A DNA stretch of 64,000 bases from Clarkia xantiana subsp. parviflora (Eukaryota; Streptophyta; Magnoliopsida; Myrtales; Onagraceae): assembly GCA_036873135.1 (NCBI GenBank), contig JAPTYO010000009.1, positions 33,186,756 to 33,250,755 on the forward strand. Direction: 5' to 3'. Numbering within the stretch: the stretch's first letter is position 1; the number at the start of each line of letters is the position of its first letter. Both the position numbers and the translations under genes were made by a program. The notes below the pieces were generated by a model, which saw nothing but the letters and a program-made list of their open reading frames with translations, was not told the origin of the DNA and did not search any database. Of the stretch, positions 47,654-59,570 are shown in pieces.

Positions 47654-48267
47654 ATGGCTGATAGAGTGCGATTCTATGTTCCTCGCAATCTTGATACTAT
47701 GAGATATGATGAATGGGAGAAGTATGTGTGGAAACTCTTCTCCTCTGCGGATGTGGAGGAATGTATAAGTGAAAAAGCGGAGAGGACTCCCACGGATGAA
47801 TATGGTAGTCCGTACTCCTTTGATGACGAAAGGTCACGCAAGGATCAGATTTCAAGAGAGTTTATCTTTTCAACCTTGATAGTTGAAATCGAGGACCGAT
47901 TGATGATCATACGTGCATTACACCTTTGGTGTGCCTTACACATTTGTTTCGGCGAAGGAAAAGCCGTTGAAACTAGAAATCCCATGGTCATGACCCTGAT
48001 GATGAAGGGGATGTGTGGAAAATGATTTATCCATAATGAAATTGTTCCCTCTCTCGTAGTTCACCGACGATGAAGGACTCACACGTCTAATCAAATCGAT
48101 TAAGGCGATTGTGGATCTATTCAAAGGTGACTACGATAGAGAATCCTCTATTTCAGATGAATCCCATGAACCGAAGGACAACTTCGCTCATATGCGCAAA
48201 CTGCTGAAAGAATCGAGCAACAAAAGGATTAAACGAAATTCTGGTAGGTCAAAGCACCGTTTATAAA
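47654..48267 (+). pseudogene. Unrecognised reading frame, possibly a frameshifted gene
   Basis: A frame starts at ATG 47,654 with MADRVRFYVPRNLDTMRY and stays open for 123 codons; its last 20-30 residues look like out-of-frame sequence. A second open stretch of about 70 codons at 48,059-48,267 (FTDDEGLTRLIKSIKAIVDL, then a basic SNKRIKRNSGRSKHR tail) ends in TAA. Together they could be one gene broken by a frameshift or an intron near 47,940-48,055. The middle of the first frame faintly recalls the N-terminal part of copia Gag, but no zinc knuckle is seen. A host gene fragment is equally possible. Confidence 0.35.
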
Positions 48268-48843
48268 GCGCGTCTAGGGTACGTCTCATTTATCTTATAT
48301 AAAACCGCCAAACGTTTTATTCAAACACGGATCATCTGATGTGATTCACTTGTGAATTTTTTCAGGTGTTGTGTTCGGCAAGGCTGGGAGCTCTCGACTA
48401 TCAACCTCTCTCTTCGTTGCTGCATTGTGATCTAGAACTTAACTACTGTCGTTTTATCTTTATTTGTTCATTTTAATTGATTTGTTTTTTATGTATCAGA
48501 TTATTGAATAAAATATTTGTCATTAAAATTGAATGAAATTCGATTCGAATTGCAATTTACTTATCAGTCAATCGACCCGGTTAAAGGGATCGATCCGAAC
48601 AAAATCCACTAATTTGGAATAACACCCAAATTTTCGGCCAGGGAAAGAAGTCGAATGAAAGAAGCGATTGACACATGCTATCATCATTAGTAACCCATCG
48701 ATTGCATATCTAAAACGAATGATTTAGTTTTAATAATTTGTTAGTACTCCATGAATATAATTGATATCGTAACGTCGAACATGTATGAACCGATAATTAA
48801 ATTATGGAGACGAAATGAATTCACCTAGGGTAAATCCTAAGTT
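48268..48843. other. Intergenic DNA
   Basis: AT-rich, no gene. An AATAAA near 48,507 might be a polyadenylation signal for the frame before it. Confidence 0.4.
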
Positions 48844-49641
48844 TGACGCGCTCAGCGCGTAGGTTCCATGTAAAATCGGAATACATCTGTTTACACACGA
48901 GTGTTTGTTGTGGGCTTCTCCTTCTCGATCTTCTCCTTAATTGGCTTCTTCTTCCCGATATTCTCCTTCTTGGGCTCTTGCGTGCTCGGATTCTCTTCTT
49001 CCTTCCTTGCTTACCCGAAAAAAGGGCACCCGGGGGTCCCGGTAAGCCCACTCTGAAGCTTAAGTCAGTCGAGAGCTTCTAGAGAGAGGGTGAGCTTAGA
49101 GAGAGAAAGATTACCTTCAAATGAGGGGATGGGCTCTCTATTTATAGAGTTTCTATTGGACCGCCCCGGTTCCAGTGGTTCTCTAGTCCGGTTGTGGCGG
49201 GTTCATAATTATAAGTTGGCCTTAACTGTAAATAAGTTATCTTTGACCCCGGTTCGACCGTAGGTGAGTTTATTATAGCTAAGTGTTGGTATGTGGCCCT
49301 CTAAGGGCCAACCCCGGGCGAGATACCGTCTGAGAGTGGGAATCCAGACGAGGGAGGTTCGTCCAGACGAATGGGGATACCCTGGGAGGTACCCCCAAGG
49401 CCTTGCTCGGGTTATCCGAGCAAGATGCTTCTTGCTCGGGTAACCCAAGCAAGGGTCCCTTGCTTGGGTTCCCCCAGGTGGTCTTTCCACCCGGGGTCTT
49501 CCCGAGTGGATTTTGCCACTCGGGATATTTTCCAGGCCTATGTGATGGGCCCCGGGTGTCCGTGTTCCAAGTCTTGAATTATATTTGATTTCGGCCCACT
49601 TCTCGGGTCCGATTAGTGATAGCTTGGGCGTATATCCACCA
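48844..49641 (-). repeat. 3' LTR of element Q
   Basis: On the minus strand it starts TGGTGGATATACGCCC after the purine tract TTTGGGGGAAAA. A TATA box lies in CTCTATAAATAGAGAG (about 49,130-49,145). U3 carries several imperfect hairpins built from GCTCGGGTTATCCGAGC, TTGCTCGGGTAACCCAAGCAA and GAGTGG/CCACTC (49,380-49,540). The far end at 48,844 is a guess from a TG/CA dinucleotide; its target duplication cannot be checked. Confidence 0.65.
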
Positions 49642-49852
49642 TTTTCCCCCAAATCAAGTAATGGTTTTACCTTTTCTTGACTCTATTTTAGCGGAATATC
49701 GCCCAAGCGGGTAGAGTGGCATACCTTGGTGACGATCAAGGTCTCTATCGAGTGCTCGAGATACGTCGTAATTTTTTTCTCCCCTTTCTTTGAGAAGGCT
49801 TCCTGTGATCCCGGCCTTTATCGAGCGCTCGAGATGTGCTTTGATTTATATG
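49642..49852 (-). other. Element Q interior next to the LTR
   Basis: It contains the polypurine tract and a repeated TATCGAGYGCTCGAGATRYG motif (49,746 and 49,818). No gene. Confidence 0.6.
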
Positions 49853-49857
49853 CCCCC

Positions 49858-50581
49858 TGTTGCGTCCTGGATGAACTGGGTCGTGGGGACGCGTCTGTTT
49901 GTATGGTTGTGCGGGTTTTCGGGCTGTAACCCTTCGTTTGAAAGAGGTTTGTGCCACTGACGAGTGTTCGGTTGATCCCGGAAAGGTCTGTGTCTCGAAG
50001 CGCGGTTGTGTCTCAGGGGGACTTCTGAGTCTCAGAAGGCGGTAGTCTGTGCACAAATCCGGATGTCTGGGCGATGATTCCTACACAAAGGACCGGTGCT
50101 AGCACGGAGAGGGGGGGGGGTGGTGCTAGCAGAGCCCTCTCCGAAGCTTAAGTCACTATAGGGCTAAAAGAGTAATTCTAGAGAGAGAAAATATTTCTAG
50201 AGAGAAGTCAGAGCTCAAAATACCAAAGTTGGGCAAATGAGAGGATGTGTGAAAATGGGTGGCCAAGGTCTCCTATTTATAGGCTTCCTTGAGACCGGAC
50301 CCGGTTTTAAAGCGGTTTGATGACGGTCCAAAAGCAAGCGGTAACCGTCATCATCATTGGTAATATGCGAACTTGACTTCCCTTCATGTAACGGTAATCG
50401 CGTAAATAGTAATCGCGCAATACCCGTAGTGCAATCCGGAGGTCCGGTCCGGATGCGCGTAAATGCACTTCCGAACCGTTTTTACCCCTTGGGAGACGTT
50501 TTTCAAGTTGTGATGTGATTTTCGGCGTGTTTGCGAGGCCTGAAACGTAAATACGAACTCGAATTGGACACATATCCATCA
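49858..50581 (-). repeat. 3' LTR of element P
   Basis: On the minus strand it runs TGATGGATATGTGTCC to GACGCAACA. The TATA box lies in CCTATAAATAGG (about 50,271-50,283). The G-tract hairpin has arms at 50,097-50,105 and 50,123-50,131. Confidence 0.92.
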
Positions 50582-50598
50582 CTTGCCCCCGAGTCAAG
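50582..50598 (-). other. Polypurine tract of element P
   Basis: On the minus strand CTTGACTCGGGGGCAAG abuts the LTR start. Confidence 0.75.
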
Positions 50599-51974
50599 TA
50601 ACGGTTTAAAACCTTTCTTGACTCTATTTTAAGTTAGGATACGCGTCCAATTTGAGCTTGACGCTAACCTTCCGGTTTCGGTTATTGGTTGGACGTAGCA
50701 ATCTTGATTTCGTCCGTCCCTTGATTTTCCGACCGAATGACTTTGTTTCCTGTCATCATGGTTAGTGCAAATAGGGAATGCGCATATGTAGCGTGCAAGT
50801 ATGGTTACCGTTAGGGATATAGGTAATTAGCAATACGTCATGCAGATATGCTTTCATCAACATATATATACAAGTAACGGTTATGGCAAGATCGTAATTA
50901 CGCGATGCAAGAAATATAATCCGTATATTTCTAAAACGACTTAGCGACTATCCACTCATGCATCATGCGATATGAAAACATACGCGTAGAATGATGGGTT
51001 TGATACATGCAATATCAAAATAATCATGTACGTAGGAGTAGATATTTAGAAGAGAGGGTGGAGTATACCGTAAGTATTTAGGCGTGAGTGTAGATGAGTT
51101 ACTCCTTTAATCCTTATCACCAAGGCATCTTTTGGGATATGTAATTACACAAATCCCCAATCATTCCTCCAGCACTTTGGGAATTCATTATTCCATCTTC
51201 TTTGTAGGTAATCCGTTCATCATTTCCAGAAATTGTTTGTGTGTTCATAGTTTCTTTACCGTCGTAAAGCTTAGACGTATCCCGAAAGTTTCGTGCTTGA
51301 TCCTTGACTTATTTTCAGAAATTGACACCATCAATCGACTCAGATTGTCACGAGGATTCTAGCGCCGCCTTCGGAATCACCAGGAGACGCCTGACGCGCC
51401 CTCACGCGCCGCCTTCCCGTGCTCCGTTCGTCGCGGTCCTTACCTTTCTGAAATCTTCTCGACGAGGGGAGTCCATTGTGATACTTTTCGTCACGTTTTG
51501 AGGTAATGTGGAAATTCGATTTTACAGGACAGCTTCGACTTGATTTCGAATGTCGCCGTATTGTTGTACGTTTGAGCTATTTGTCGTTGTTGTTGTATGG
51601 GACTGCTTATTGGTGTTTGTATATCGAATAATTGTTGATTGGTTGTCGTTACTATTGCCGTTAGTTCATGCCTTAGGCGATTTTTCACTTCCGTGGATAG
51701 TTGAAGTAGAATTCCCCGATTGGAGATATTGCCCCCGTGTCTTTGTGTAGAGGCTTTTTGGCCGGTATGCATAATTTTTTCCCTTGATGTGTTGTTTGGT
51801 TGATGGGAATTTCCAAACGTCCTTAGTAGTAGCCGTTTGTTGCCTTTGAAGCCTTAGGAAAATATTTTCCTTAAGTGTCGTCGTATTTGATCCTCGTGGT
51901 TCGTCCCGTTAGATTCGCCGTTTGCATGATAGCTTCTTAAGACGTTAGTCCCTTTTATCTTACGTACCAACTTT
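50599..51974. other. Element P interior, no gene supported
   Basis: Short plus-strand frames at 51,132-51,501 might include the first exon of the opposite-strand gene, but they do not resemble the globular domain seen in O and Q. The rest holds nothing recognisable. Confidence 0.4.
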
Positions 51975-52145
51975 GCTATGAGCCTTGACTTTCGCTATGC
52001 GCGTTGACTTTCACTACGCGCGTTGACTTTCGCTACGCGCGTTGACTTTGGCTACGCGCATTGACTTTTGCTACGCGCGTTGACTTTTCGCTACGCGCGT
52101 TGACTTTCACTACGCGCGTTGACTTTCGCTACGCACGTTGACTTG
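51975..52145 (+). repeat. 19-bp tandem repeat of element P (about 9 units)
   Basis: The unit is GTTGACTTTCGCTACGCGC with few changes. It lies just upstream of the first clear exon of the opposite-strand gene. Confidence 0.9.
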
Positions 52146-52344
52146 GCAATGCGTATTGACCTCTGCTTGGTTTTTGCAGATTGTAAAGTCGTAGTAACCT
52201 CTTGCGGAATTCTCTTCTTTTTGATCGAGTTGTCGCTATGAGTAAGTCCTTCATTCTTACTTTGACAATTTTTGAGCATCTTGACACTCATAATGGATAG
52301 TCTCTTATAAGGCTATATGTCTTTCGTGCATTCATATAGTAGGT

Positions 52345-53671
52345 TGGTTTGCTGGAAAGAGTTCGTCTCTCCATGCGGCGGCTTCGCGTATTGCTTCTCG
52401 CGCCGATCAGGCTTTGGTGGCCTCTGCTCCCATCACTCCTGCCAATTCGGGGCGTGATCCTGGCAAAGGGTCTTCTACTCATGTGACCGGGGATACTCCC
52501 CCAGTGTCTGATTCTCGCGTTTCTTCCAAGCGGACTGACACAGTGGTGCGTGGACCGACTGATCCCAAGCGCTTGAAGCCAAATGCGGCTACTTCCACTC
52601 GTAAAGGCAAGGAAGTCGCGAGTCGCAATGTAGCGCCATCTGCCCCCCAGTCGGGAAACCGACCTGTGGAAGTCCGCGGACTCTGTAAGTATACTTTTGA
52701 TGAATGTATTCCGTGGTTTTGTTATTTGTTGTTAACCACTTTCTTTCTTTGTTGTAGCGGTTCCTCCTCTTAGGCGCGACCATCTGGTCTGCCCAGTTGG
52801 ATTGGATATTACTGGGGACACTTGGGCACCATTTGGCAATGGTGGAGTTTATTTCCCCAAGGAGTCTTCACTTCACACTCCAGAGGTTGGAGTTCGCGTG
52901 TTGCGTAGATGTGTTCCACCAGGTGATAGGCATTCTTGTCCATCGACTGATGGGGAGGCTGAGGCTTATGCGCAGAGTGCCTTATCCCGGTTTGCTCCCG
53001 TAAGTAACTTGATTCTTTTGCCAAGTTTATTATTTTTGCGATTTATGTTTGGCTTATCGCATTGGTGTGTGCAGGTTTTTGCCGACATGGTAAACATGTC
53101 GTCTTTTGTTATGGAGCTGGTAAGCGTGAAGCAGGCAGCTATGGATAAGTGTGACGCTCTATGTCAAGAGTTGTCGCGAACCAAGGAGGAGGCTCGCGTG
53201 ATGAGTTCGAAGGTCACTGCTTCTGAGGGCCGTTATGAGGCGCGTCATACTCGCTTATCAAAGCTTGAGTCTGAGATGATCACTCTTGAGAAGAAGGTTA
53301 CAGACGATCTTCATTCTCAAGGGGCGGAATTACTTGCTCTCGGTAAGGAGAGTCGGGAGAAAGGCGTACAAGTGGGTTATACCAAGTACTTGGGAACTTC
53401 TGATTTTGAAGCTGCTGTTGAGGAGAAAGTGAACGACCTGATGAGCGAGCGTTCTGAAGATTACTTCACTCGCGTGAAGGATCTTGACCCTGGGTTTCCT
53501 TTCGAAGAGTTAGGGCCATATGCGAGTTATGCCCTTTCTCACATTGAGGCATTGAATCTTTTGGAGTGTGGTCTTCCCAACTACGAGATGTTTGTTGATG
53601 ATAGCGGAGATGTAAACGTTATTGTTACGTCTCCTGAGTTTATGGAGGTTGCCCCCGGGCCTTCTATTTGA
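52345..53671 (+). pseudogene. Opposite-strand spliced gene of element P (N-terminus missing)
   Basis: Three exons with consensus borders and matching phases. Exon 52,345-52,684 is Ser/Thr/Arg-rich and has basic tracts (DPKRLKPN, TRKGKEVASR). Intron 52,685-52,757 is 73 nt. Exon 52,758-52,999 holds CPVGLDITGDTWAPFGNGG. Intron 53,000-53,074 is 75 nt. Exon 53,075-53,671 begins FADMVNMSSFVMEL, then has a coiled coil and a tail with FPFEELGPYASYALSHIEAL. It ends with TGA. No stop disrupts these exons. The globular N-terminal domain present in O and Q was not found upstream, so I score the gene as incomplete. The neighbour on the other strand is pol, tail to tail. Confidence 0.65.
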
Positions 53672-54440
53672 ACTGCTCGTTTTATTTTGAACATGTTGGG
53701 CACGTTTCCACTTTGCTTCTGTTTATGTTTGGAACTTTGTTGGAGTTGTTCCCTGGTTGTTGTTTGTGACTTGTTCGCTTTGAACTACGTCGTTTGAACC
53801 TGCTTTATACATAGCAGCATGCATGATAACTTGTTAGTAATATTTCATACTGTTATCGCTTACTGTGTTTACTGAGTGTTGATGACTAGTAACGTAGACA
53901 TAGTCCCTGTAGTCGTGACCGATAGCCACTTTTGATTCAAGATTGCTTGCATGATGCGTTATGCGTGTTGCTCGTCTTTCCTGCATAGCTTGTTGCTATA
54001 TCTGTTGAAACCTGTCAAGTGATTCGCGTATAGCGACTTAACAAGTAGTATGTTTGAAATGTGTTATCTTGGCTTGGGCAAGATATTAGTTTATACCGTC
54101 TCTTAGTTCCACTCTAAGGCAACGTTGTACAAGACTCGACTTGTAAGTTTTATGAGTTTTAAACAGGGTGCGCACCTGCCAGCGTGTATCAACCCGCGTT
54201 GGGGAAGCATACGTAAAGAAATTTTGGTTTTTAAAGTATTTTGTGAACCCTAAAAAGCTTGTTGATAAAATATTTTGAAAGATGTTTGATACATAAAATA
54301 TTTGATGAAATATTTGACAAAATATTTGGTAAAATATTTGTGATACATGATTCCTGCGTCCAGGGATCATGTAACACTTTTTGAAAGTATGAATTGTGAT
54401 GCATGTTTTCTGCGTCCAGGAACCATGCAACACGGTTTTA
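53672..54440. other. Element P interior, no gene seen
   Basis: Probably the 3' untranslated region of the opposite-strand gene. Near 54,260-54,350 there are several AAATATTTG words. Confidence 0.5.
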
Positions 54441-54830
54441 AAATATGTAGTACTGAATTGTCATCTAACAAGAGGACTTTTGCCGTATAGAGTGAACCCT
54501 TACCAGGAATTCGTAATATGGGATTGTCATCTAACAAGAGGACATTCGCAATGAAGAGTGAACCCTTACCAAGAATTCGTAATATGGGATTGTCATCTAA
54601 CAAGAGGACATTCCTCATGAAGAGTGAACCCTTACCAGGAATTCGTAATATGGGATTGTCATCTAACAAGAGGACATTCCCCATGAAGACTGAACCCTTA
54701 CCAGGAATTCGTAATATGGGATTGTCATCTAATAAGAGGAAATTCGCCATGAAGAGCGAACCCTAACCAGGAATTCGCACTTGTTGTAAAGTGGGGTCGT
54801 TGTCTAACAAGAGAACTTCTGCCACTTATG
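54441..54830 (+). repeat. 66-bp tandem repeat of element P (about 5 units)
   Basis: The unit contains GAATTCGTAATATGGGATTG and TCATCTAACAAGAGGACATT. Its length is a multiple of three, so frames on both strands stay open without coding meaning. A second small duplication with CCTTGGTGTTATTCCAAG lies at 55,000-55,140. Confidence 0.92.
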
Positions 54831-55480
54831 GGGTGATCAGTCCCGTATTGTATTTGCTCATCCTGTTCTGAATCCAGGGAATGGCTATGAACATGAGGAT
54901 TTGCCTCTAATAAGAGATGTCACAGCATGTCATTTTCTAGAAGTAAACATGGGGTTTGTCTTTACAAAGAGGGTACCTCAACATGCCACTTTTGATAGTA
55001 GGTCTTGGTGTTATTCCAAGATTTTGCTTGTAGTTGACGTCTTTAGCATAATCGTCATTTTGATAGTAGACCTTGGTGTTATTCCAAGGAATTGCTTGTA
55101 GATGACGCCTCTTGAATAGTCGTCATTTTGATAGTTAATCCGCTGGTTGTCATTGCGGCATATAAATTGATTGTGCACATAGCGCAATGGCTTTGTGTTG
55201 TTGGCACCTTCTTGAGATAGATGCCAATTTATGAATGGAGAAATAAACTCCTTGTTGGTGTAGATAATAGTTGTTGTAGTTACTTTGTTTTGCTTCCAAG
55301 TAACGTACATAGAGTAATGATGTTCCTACGAAGATAAAACAACTTCATTAGGTTCATGAGATTATTACAAAGATGCCACTTTATACGAGAGAGTGGACTT
55401 TTCAACAAGTAGATGCGATATGGAAATAAGAGCAAAAGGGCTTGATACAACAGCTCCTTTTGTGATAGAGAATTATCCTT
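54831..55480. other. Element P interior, no gene seen
   Basis: Untranslated region behind pol. Nothing beyond the small duplication already mentioned. Confidence 0.5.
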
Positions 55481-58400
55481 TCATCCGTGGAATTTCTTCA
55501 AGTGTCCTCCACTAAATGTGTTTGTAGAGGCATTGCCATTTGCATCTTCAAGGCGATATGCGTTGATATACGGGATGGATATGACCTTGTAAGGGCCTTC
55601 CCATTTTGGAGACATCTTGTTGATTTGATCGAGATGTGAGAACTCATTCCTTCTCCACACCATTTCTCCGACATGGAATTGTCTTTCTTTGACCTTCCTG
55701 TTGTAATATCTTGCAGTAATCAAACGCATGCGTGCCTGATTATGTTCGGAGTTACGCCTTTTTTCTTCAGCCAAGTCTAAGTCTAGACGCATGTCTACTT
55801 CGTTGGCTTGGGCGTTGAAATGGGTTGTGCGGTAGGATGAGACAGCAATTTCGATGGGAGCGACTGCTTCCGTTCCATACACCAAACTGAATGGTGTTTC
55901 TCCAGTTGACTCCTTTGGAGTTGTTCGAAGTGCCCATAGTACACTGCTAAGCTCTTCTGCCCATCCTCCTTTTAATGCGTGCACTCTTTTCTTGAGACCG
56001 TCTAGGACGATTTTGTTGGCGGCTTCGACTTGTCCGTTGGTTTGAGCATGGCGGACTGATGTGAAACGGTGGTTAATGTTGAGCCTTTCGCAAAATGTTT
56101 GAAGCCTTGAGCTCTTGAATTGTGGTCCGTTGTCGCTGATTAGCACCTTCGGAACTCCGTACCGTGCGATGATGTGATTTCGGATGAAATCCATTATTTG
56201 TGCATCGGTTGTTTGTGCCAATGCCTTTGCCTCGATCCACTTTGCATAGTAATCGATTGCGACGACAATATACTTGGTTTGGCCTTTTGATTTTGGAAGT
56301 GGACCCACCAAATCGATCCCCCATTGTGCGAATGGCCAGGAGCTTGCAATTGGGCTTAGCTCGGCGGCTGGTGCCGTGATACTTCTTGAATAAAGTTGGC
56401 AAGATTCGCATTCTGTGACCAAGTGCGTAGCTTGGTTCTTCATGGTTGGCCAATAGTATCCCAAGCTCAATGTCTTGCGTATTAGAGATCTTGCACCTTC
56501 ATGGCAGGCTGCTTGGCCTTTATGCAAATCTTCGAACACTCTCAGGCCTTCCCGAAAGGTGATGCATCTTAGGTATGGGGTTGAAAATCCTTTCTTGTAA
56601 AGCTCGTCATCTATCAACTCGTAATTGACGGCTTGTCTTTGAATTTTTTGGGCTTGAACTTTGTCTTCGGGGAGCTTGTGGTCTTTGAGATATGCCAATA
56701 TTGGGGTCCTCCAATCTGGATCTGGATTGATGCACAAGACTTCGAATTTGTCAATTACTGACAAGATTCCGTTTTCCACGAAATGCGTTTCTTTGCCTTG
56801 TTCATTGCCTTGTGCGAATTTGCTCAAGGCATCAGCTTCTTGATTTTCTTCTCTAGGCACCGCGATGATGTCGAAGGTATCGAAGCTTCTGATGAGGTCT
56901 TTTGCTTGCCCCAGGTACTTTTGCATAATTTCTGACTTTGCCGCGTATTCGCCTTTGACTTGATTGACAACTAACTGCGAATCGCACTTCACTTGTAGAT
57001 GTTTAACTCCAACACCTTTTGCAATTCTTAAGCCAGTTATCAATGCCTCGTACTCCGCCTCGTTGTTTGTTGCTCTAAATGTTAAGTTTAGAGCATACTT
57101 CAACGGATTAGATCCATCAGGAGGTATTAGGAGAAATCCGACACCTGATCCTCCTACGTTTGAAGATCCGTCGGTGTACATTTGCCATACTTCGGTATGT
57201 TCTTCCATTTGTTGAGGTCCGACTTGGGCACCTGTGTCGGGTGTTATCCCTGTGAATTCTGCAATGAAGTCTGCCAATGCTTGCCCCTTGATCTCCGTTC
57301 GAGGAGAAAAATGAATGCGGAATTCACTTAACTCCACCGACCACTTTGTTAGCTTTCCCGACATGTTTGGCTTTGACAGGATGTGCTTCAGGGGTTGGTC
57401 TATTAAGACTGTTACTTCGTGTGCGTGGAAGTATGGCCCCAGCTTCCTTGCTGCTATTATAAGCGCGTACAGGTATTTATCGATTGGCATGTAGTTTATC
57501 TCGTACTTTGCGAGTATCTTGCTTACGTAGTAGACTGGGAGCTGGGTAGTCCCCTTTTGTTTGACAAGGACTGAGCTGACTGCCGTGTTGCTTACTGATA
57601 TGTACAGGAAGAGGGGCTCGCCTTGTATCGGTTTTGCCAATGCCGGCAATGTGCGCAAGTGTTGTTTTAATTGCTGAAAGGCCTCTTCGCACACTGGTGT
57701 CCATTCAAACTTCTTGTTTGCACGCAAGACTTTAAAGAAAGGGAGTGCCTTGTCGCCTATCCTGGCAAGGAATCTGTTTAAGGCTACTAGGCGGCCATTT
57801 AGTTGTTGGACTTCCTTATGTTTTCTTGGGGACACCATTTCTTCAATCGCCCTCACCTTCTTCTAGGTTAGCTTCTATCCCCCTCTGGCTCACCATGAAT
57901 CCCAGGATTTTTCCTGATTGTACGCCAAAAGCGCATTTTGTTGGATTTAGGCGGACTTGATATTCGCGCATTCTTTTGAAGATTGCCCGCAAGTCGTCGA
58001 CATGGTTGCGCCTTTTGGTTGACTTCACGACCATGTCGTCCACGTATGCCTCCATTTTGGTTCCGATTAGATCGCCAAAGATGGTATTGACCATTCGCTG
58101 GTATGTTGCTCCCGCATTGATTATGCCGAATGGCATCACCGTGTAGTTGTATATTTCGCTATTTGCATAGAATGCAGTATGTGGTGCATCATCTTTGAAC
58201 TTCGGGATCTGATTGTATCCTGAGTATGCATCCATTACGAACATTAATTCATGGCCGGCGGTGGCATCGACTAGTTGGTCGATTCTTGGGAGAGGATATG
58301 AATCCTTTGGGCATGCGTTGTTGAGATCTCTGTAATCGATGCACATTCTTAACTTGCCACTTGATTTAGGAACCAACACCGGGTTTGCTACCCATGTTTT

Positions 58401-59390
58401 GTATCTTGATTCTTCGATGAATCCTGCGTCAAGCAGTTTTCCCACCTCTTCTCTGATTGCCAGCTTCTTGTTGCCCCCGAGGGGTCGAAGTTTCTGGGCT
58501 ATTACTCGAGTTCCTGGCTTGATGTTAAGCTTATGGGAAATGACGTCTGCGCTTATTCCGGGCATATCGCTTGGTGACCATGCGAATAGCTCTTTGTACT
58601 CTTTGAGGAGTGCTGTGATTTCTATCACTTCATCTTCTGACAGGGATGCTCCGATTTGGACCATTCTGTCTGGCTCTTCGATCTTTATTTGTTTTAACTC
58701 TTCTACTGGGGCCGGTCGGGCACGGCCTTCTCTTGTATCATCATCAATGTTGGGAATGTCATCCTTGTCTGGCTTGACATTATTTTGGATTGCCACATTG
58801 TAACAATTCTTTGATAATAGTTGGTCTCCTTTGACTTCACCGATTCCGGCTGCAGTTGGGAATTTGATCTTCTGGTGTGCTGTGGATGGCACCATTCCCC
58901 ACGCATTCATGGTTGCGTATCCTAAGATACCATTGTACGCGTCAAGTTTTTGTACTACCACAAATGGTACTGCAATTTGGAGACGTGAGTTGCCCTCTCC
59001 CAGTATAACTGGCAGTGTTATGGACCCCAATGGGTAACTTGCATCATCCATGAATCCCACTAAGGGTGAATTCATTCTGTTGGCTTCCTTCTTTCTCCCC
59101 AGAGCTAGGATGACGTCTTTTGTGACGATGTTGGGCGAACTTCCTCCATCGACCAAGATACGCTTGATGTCCCTTGTCGTCGATTGTCATGGTTATGACT
59201 AAGGCGTCATTATGCAGAAATGTTATATGCGTCTTGTCTTCTGAAGAAAAGCCAATGGCGTTTTCTGGGACAACGTTTCCTTGTTGGCTGCCTCTGGGCT
59301 CATGGATCATCAGGGAAGCGTATATTTCTCTTTCGTATGATGTTTCGCCTCCTGCTCCAAAGCCTCCATTTATCACGTGGATGCCTGGAA
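55481..59390 (-). pseudogene. pol polyprotein of element P
   Basis: Minus strand. A segment starting near 59,390 (HVINGGFGAGGETS) leads into the protease; one inserted base near 59,180 shifts the frame. From 59,156 the protease active site DGGS, then reverse transcriptase with YVDD at about residue 370, stay open to 57,843. A second one-base insertion near 57,865 separates the next frame, 57,856-55,481 (791 residues): rest of reverse transcriptase, gypsy RNase H, second RNase H with MYTDGSSNVGGSGVGF, integrase zinc motif with all four H/H/C/C, and core D (WGIDLVGPLP), D (LISDNGPQF) and E (NGQVEAANK), then KWEGPYKV. Apart from the two insertions every catalytic motif is intact, much better kept than in O. 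Confidence 0.92.
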
Positions 59391-59545
59391 ATTTGGGCCG
59401 TGCTGTGCGGATGGCACACTGCTTGTTGGCACGGGAGACATTATGGACCTTTTAAGACGTCTAAAGCGCTTCCTAGTTTTTGACGGATTGGCCTTAGTGA
59501 GAGCGTTGTGATCACTCGTCATGACTTTGCGGTACGGTAGCTTTT
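59391..59545 (-). other. Short leader of element P with the gag deletion
   Basis: Only about 155 bp separate the primer site from the protease segment. The last 28 codons are open into the protease frame and could be the end of gag. The capsid is missing. Confidence 0.6.
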
Positions 59546-59570
59546 GTTCGAATCACGTAGACGGCGCCAA
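59546..59570 (-). other. Primer-binding site of element P
   Basis: TTGGCGCCGTCTACGTGATT on the minus strand, adjoining the 5' LTR. Confidence 0.75.

Noticed and set aside
54367..54766. Frames over the 66-bp repeat of element P
   Set aside because: The same cause: a unit of 22 codons open on both strands, with no gene signals.
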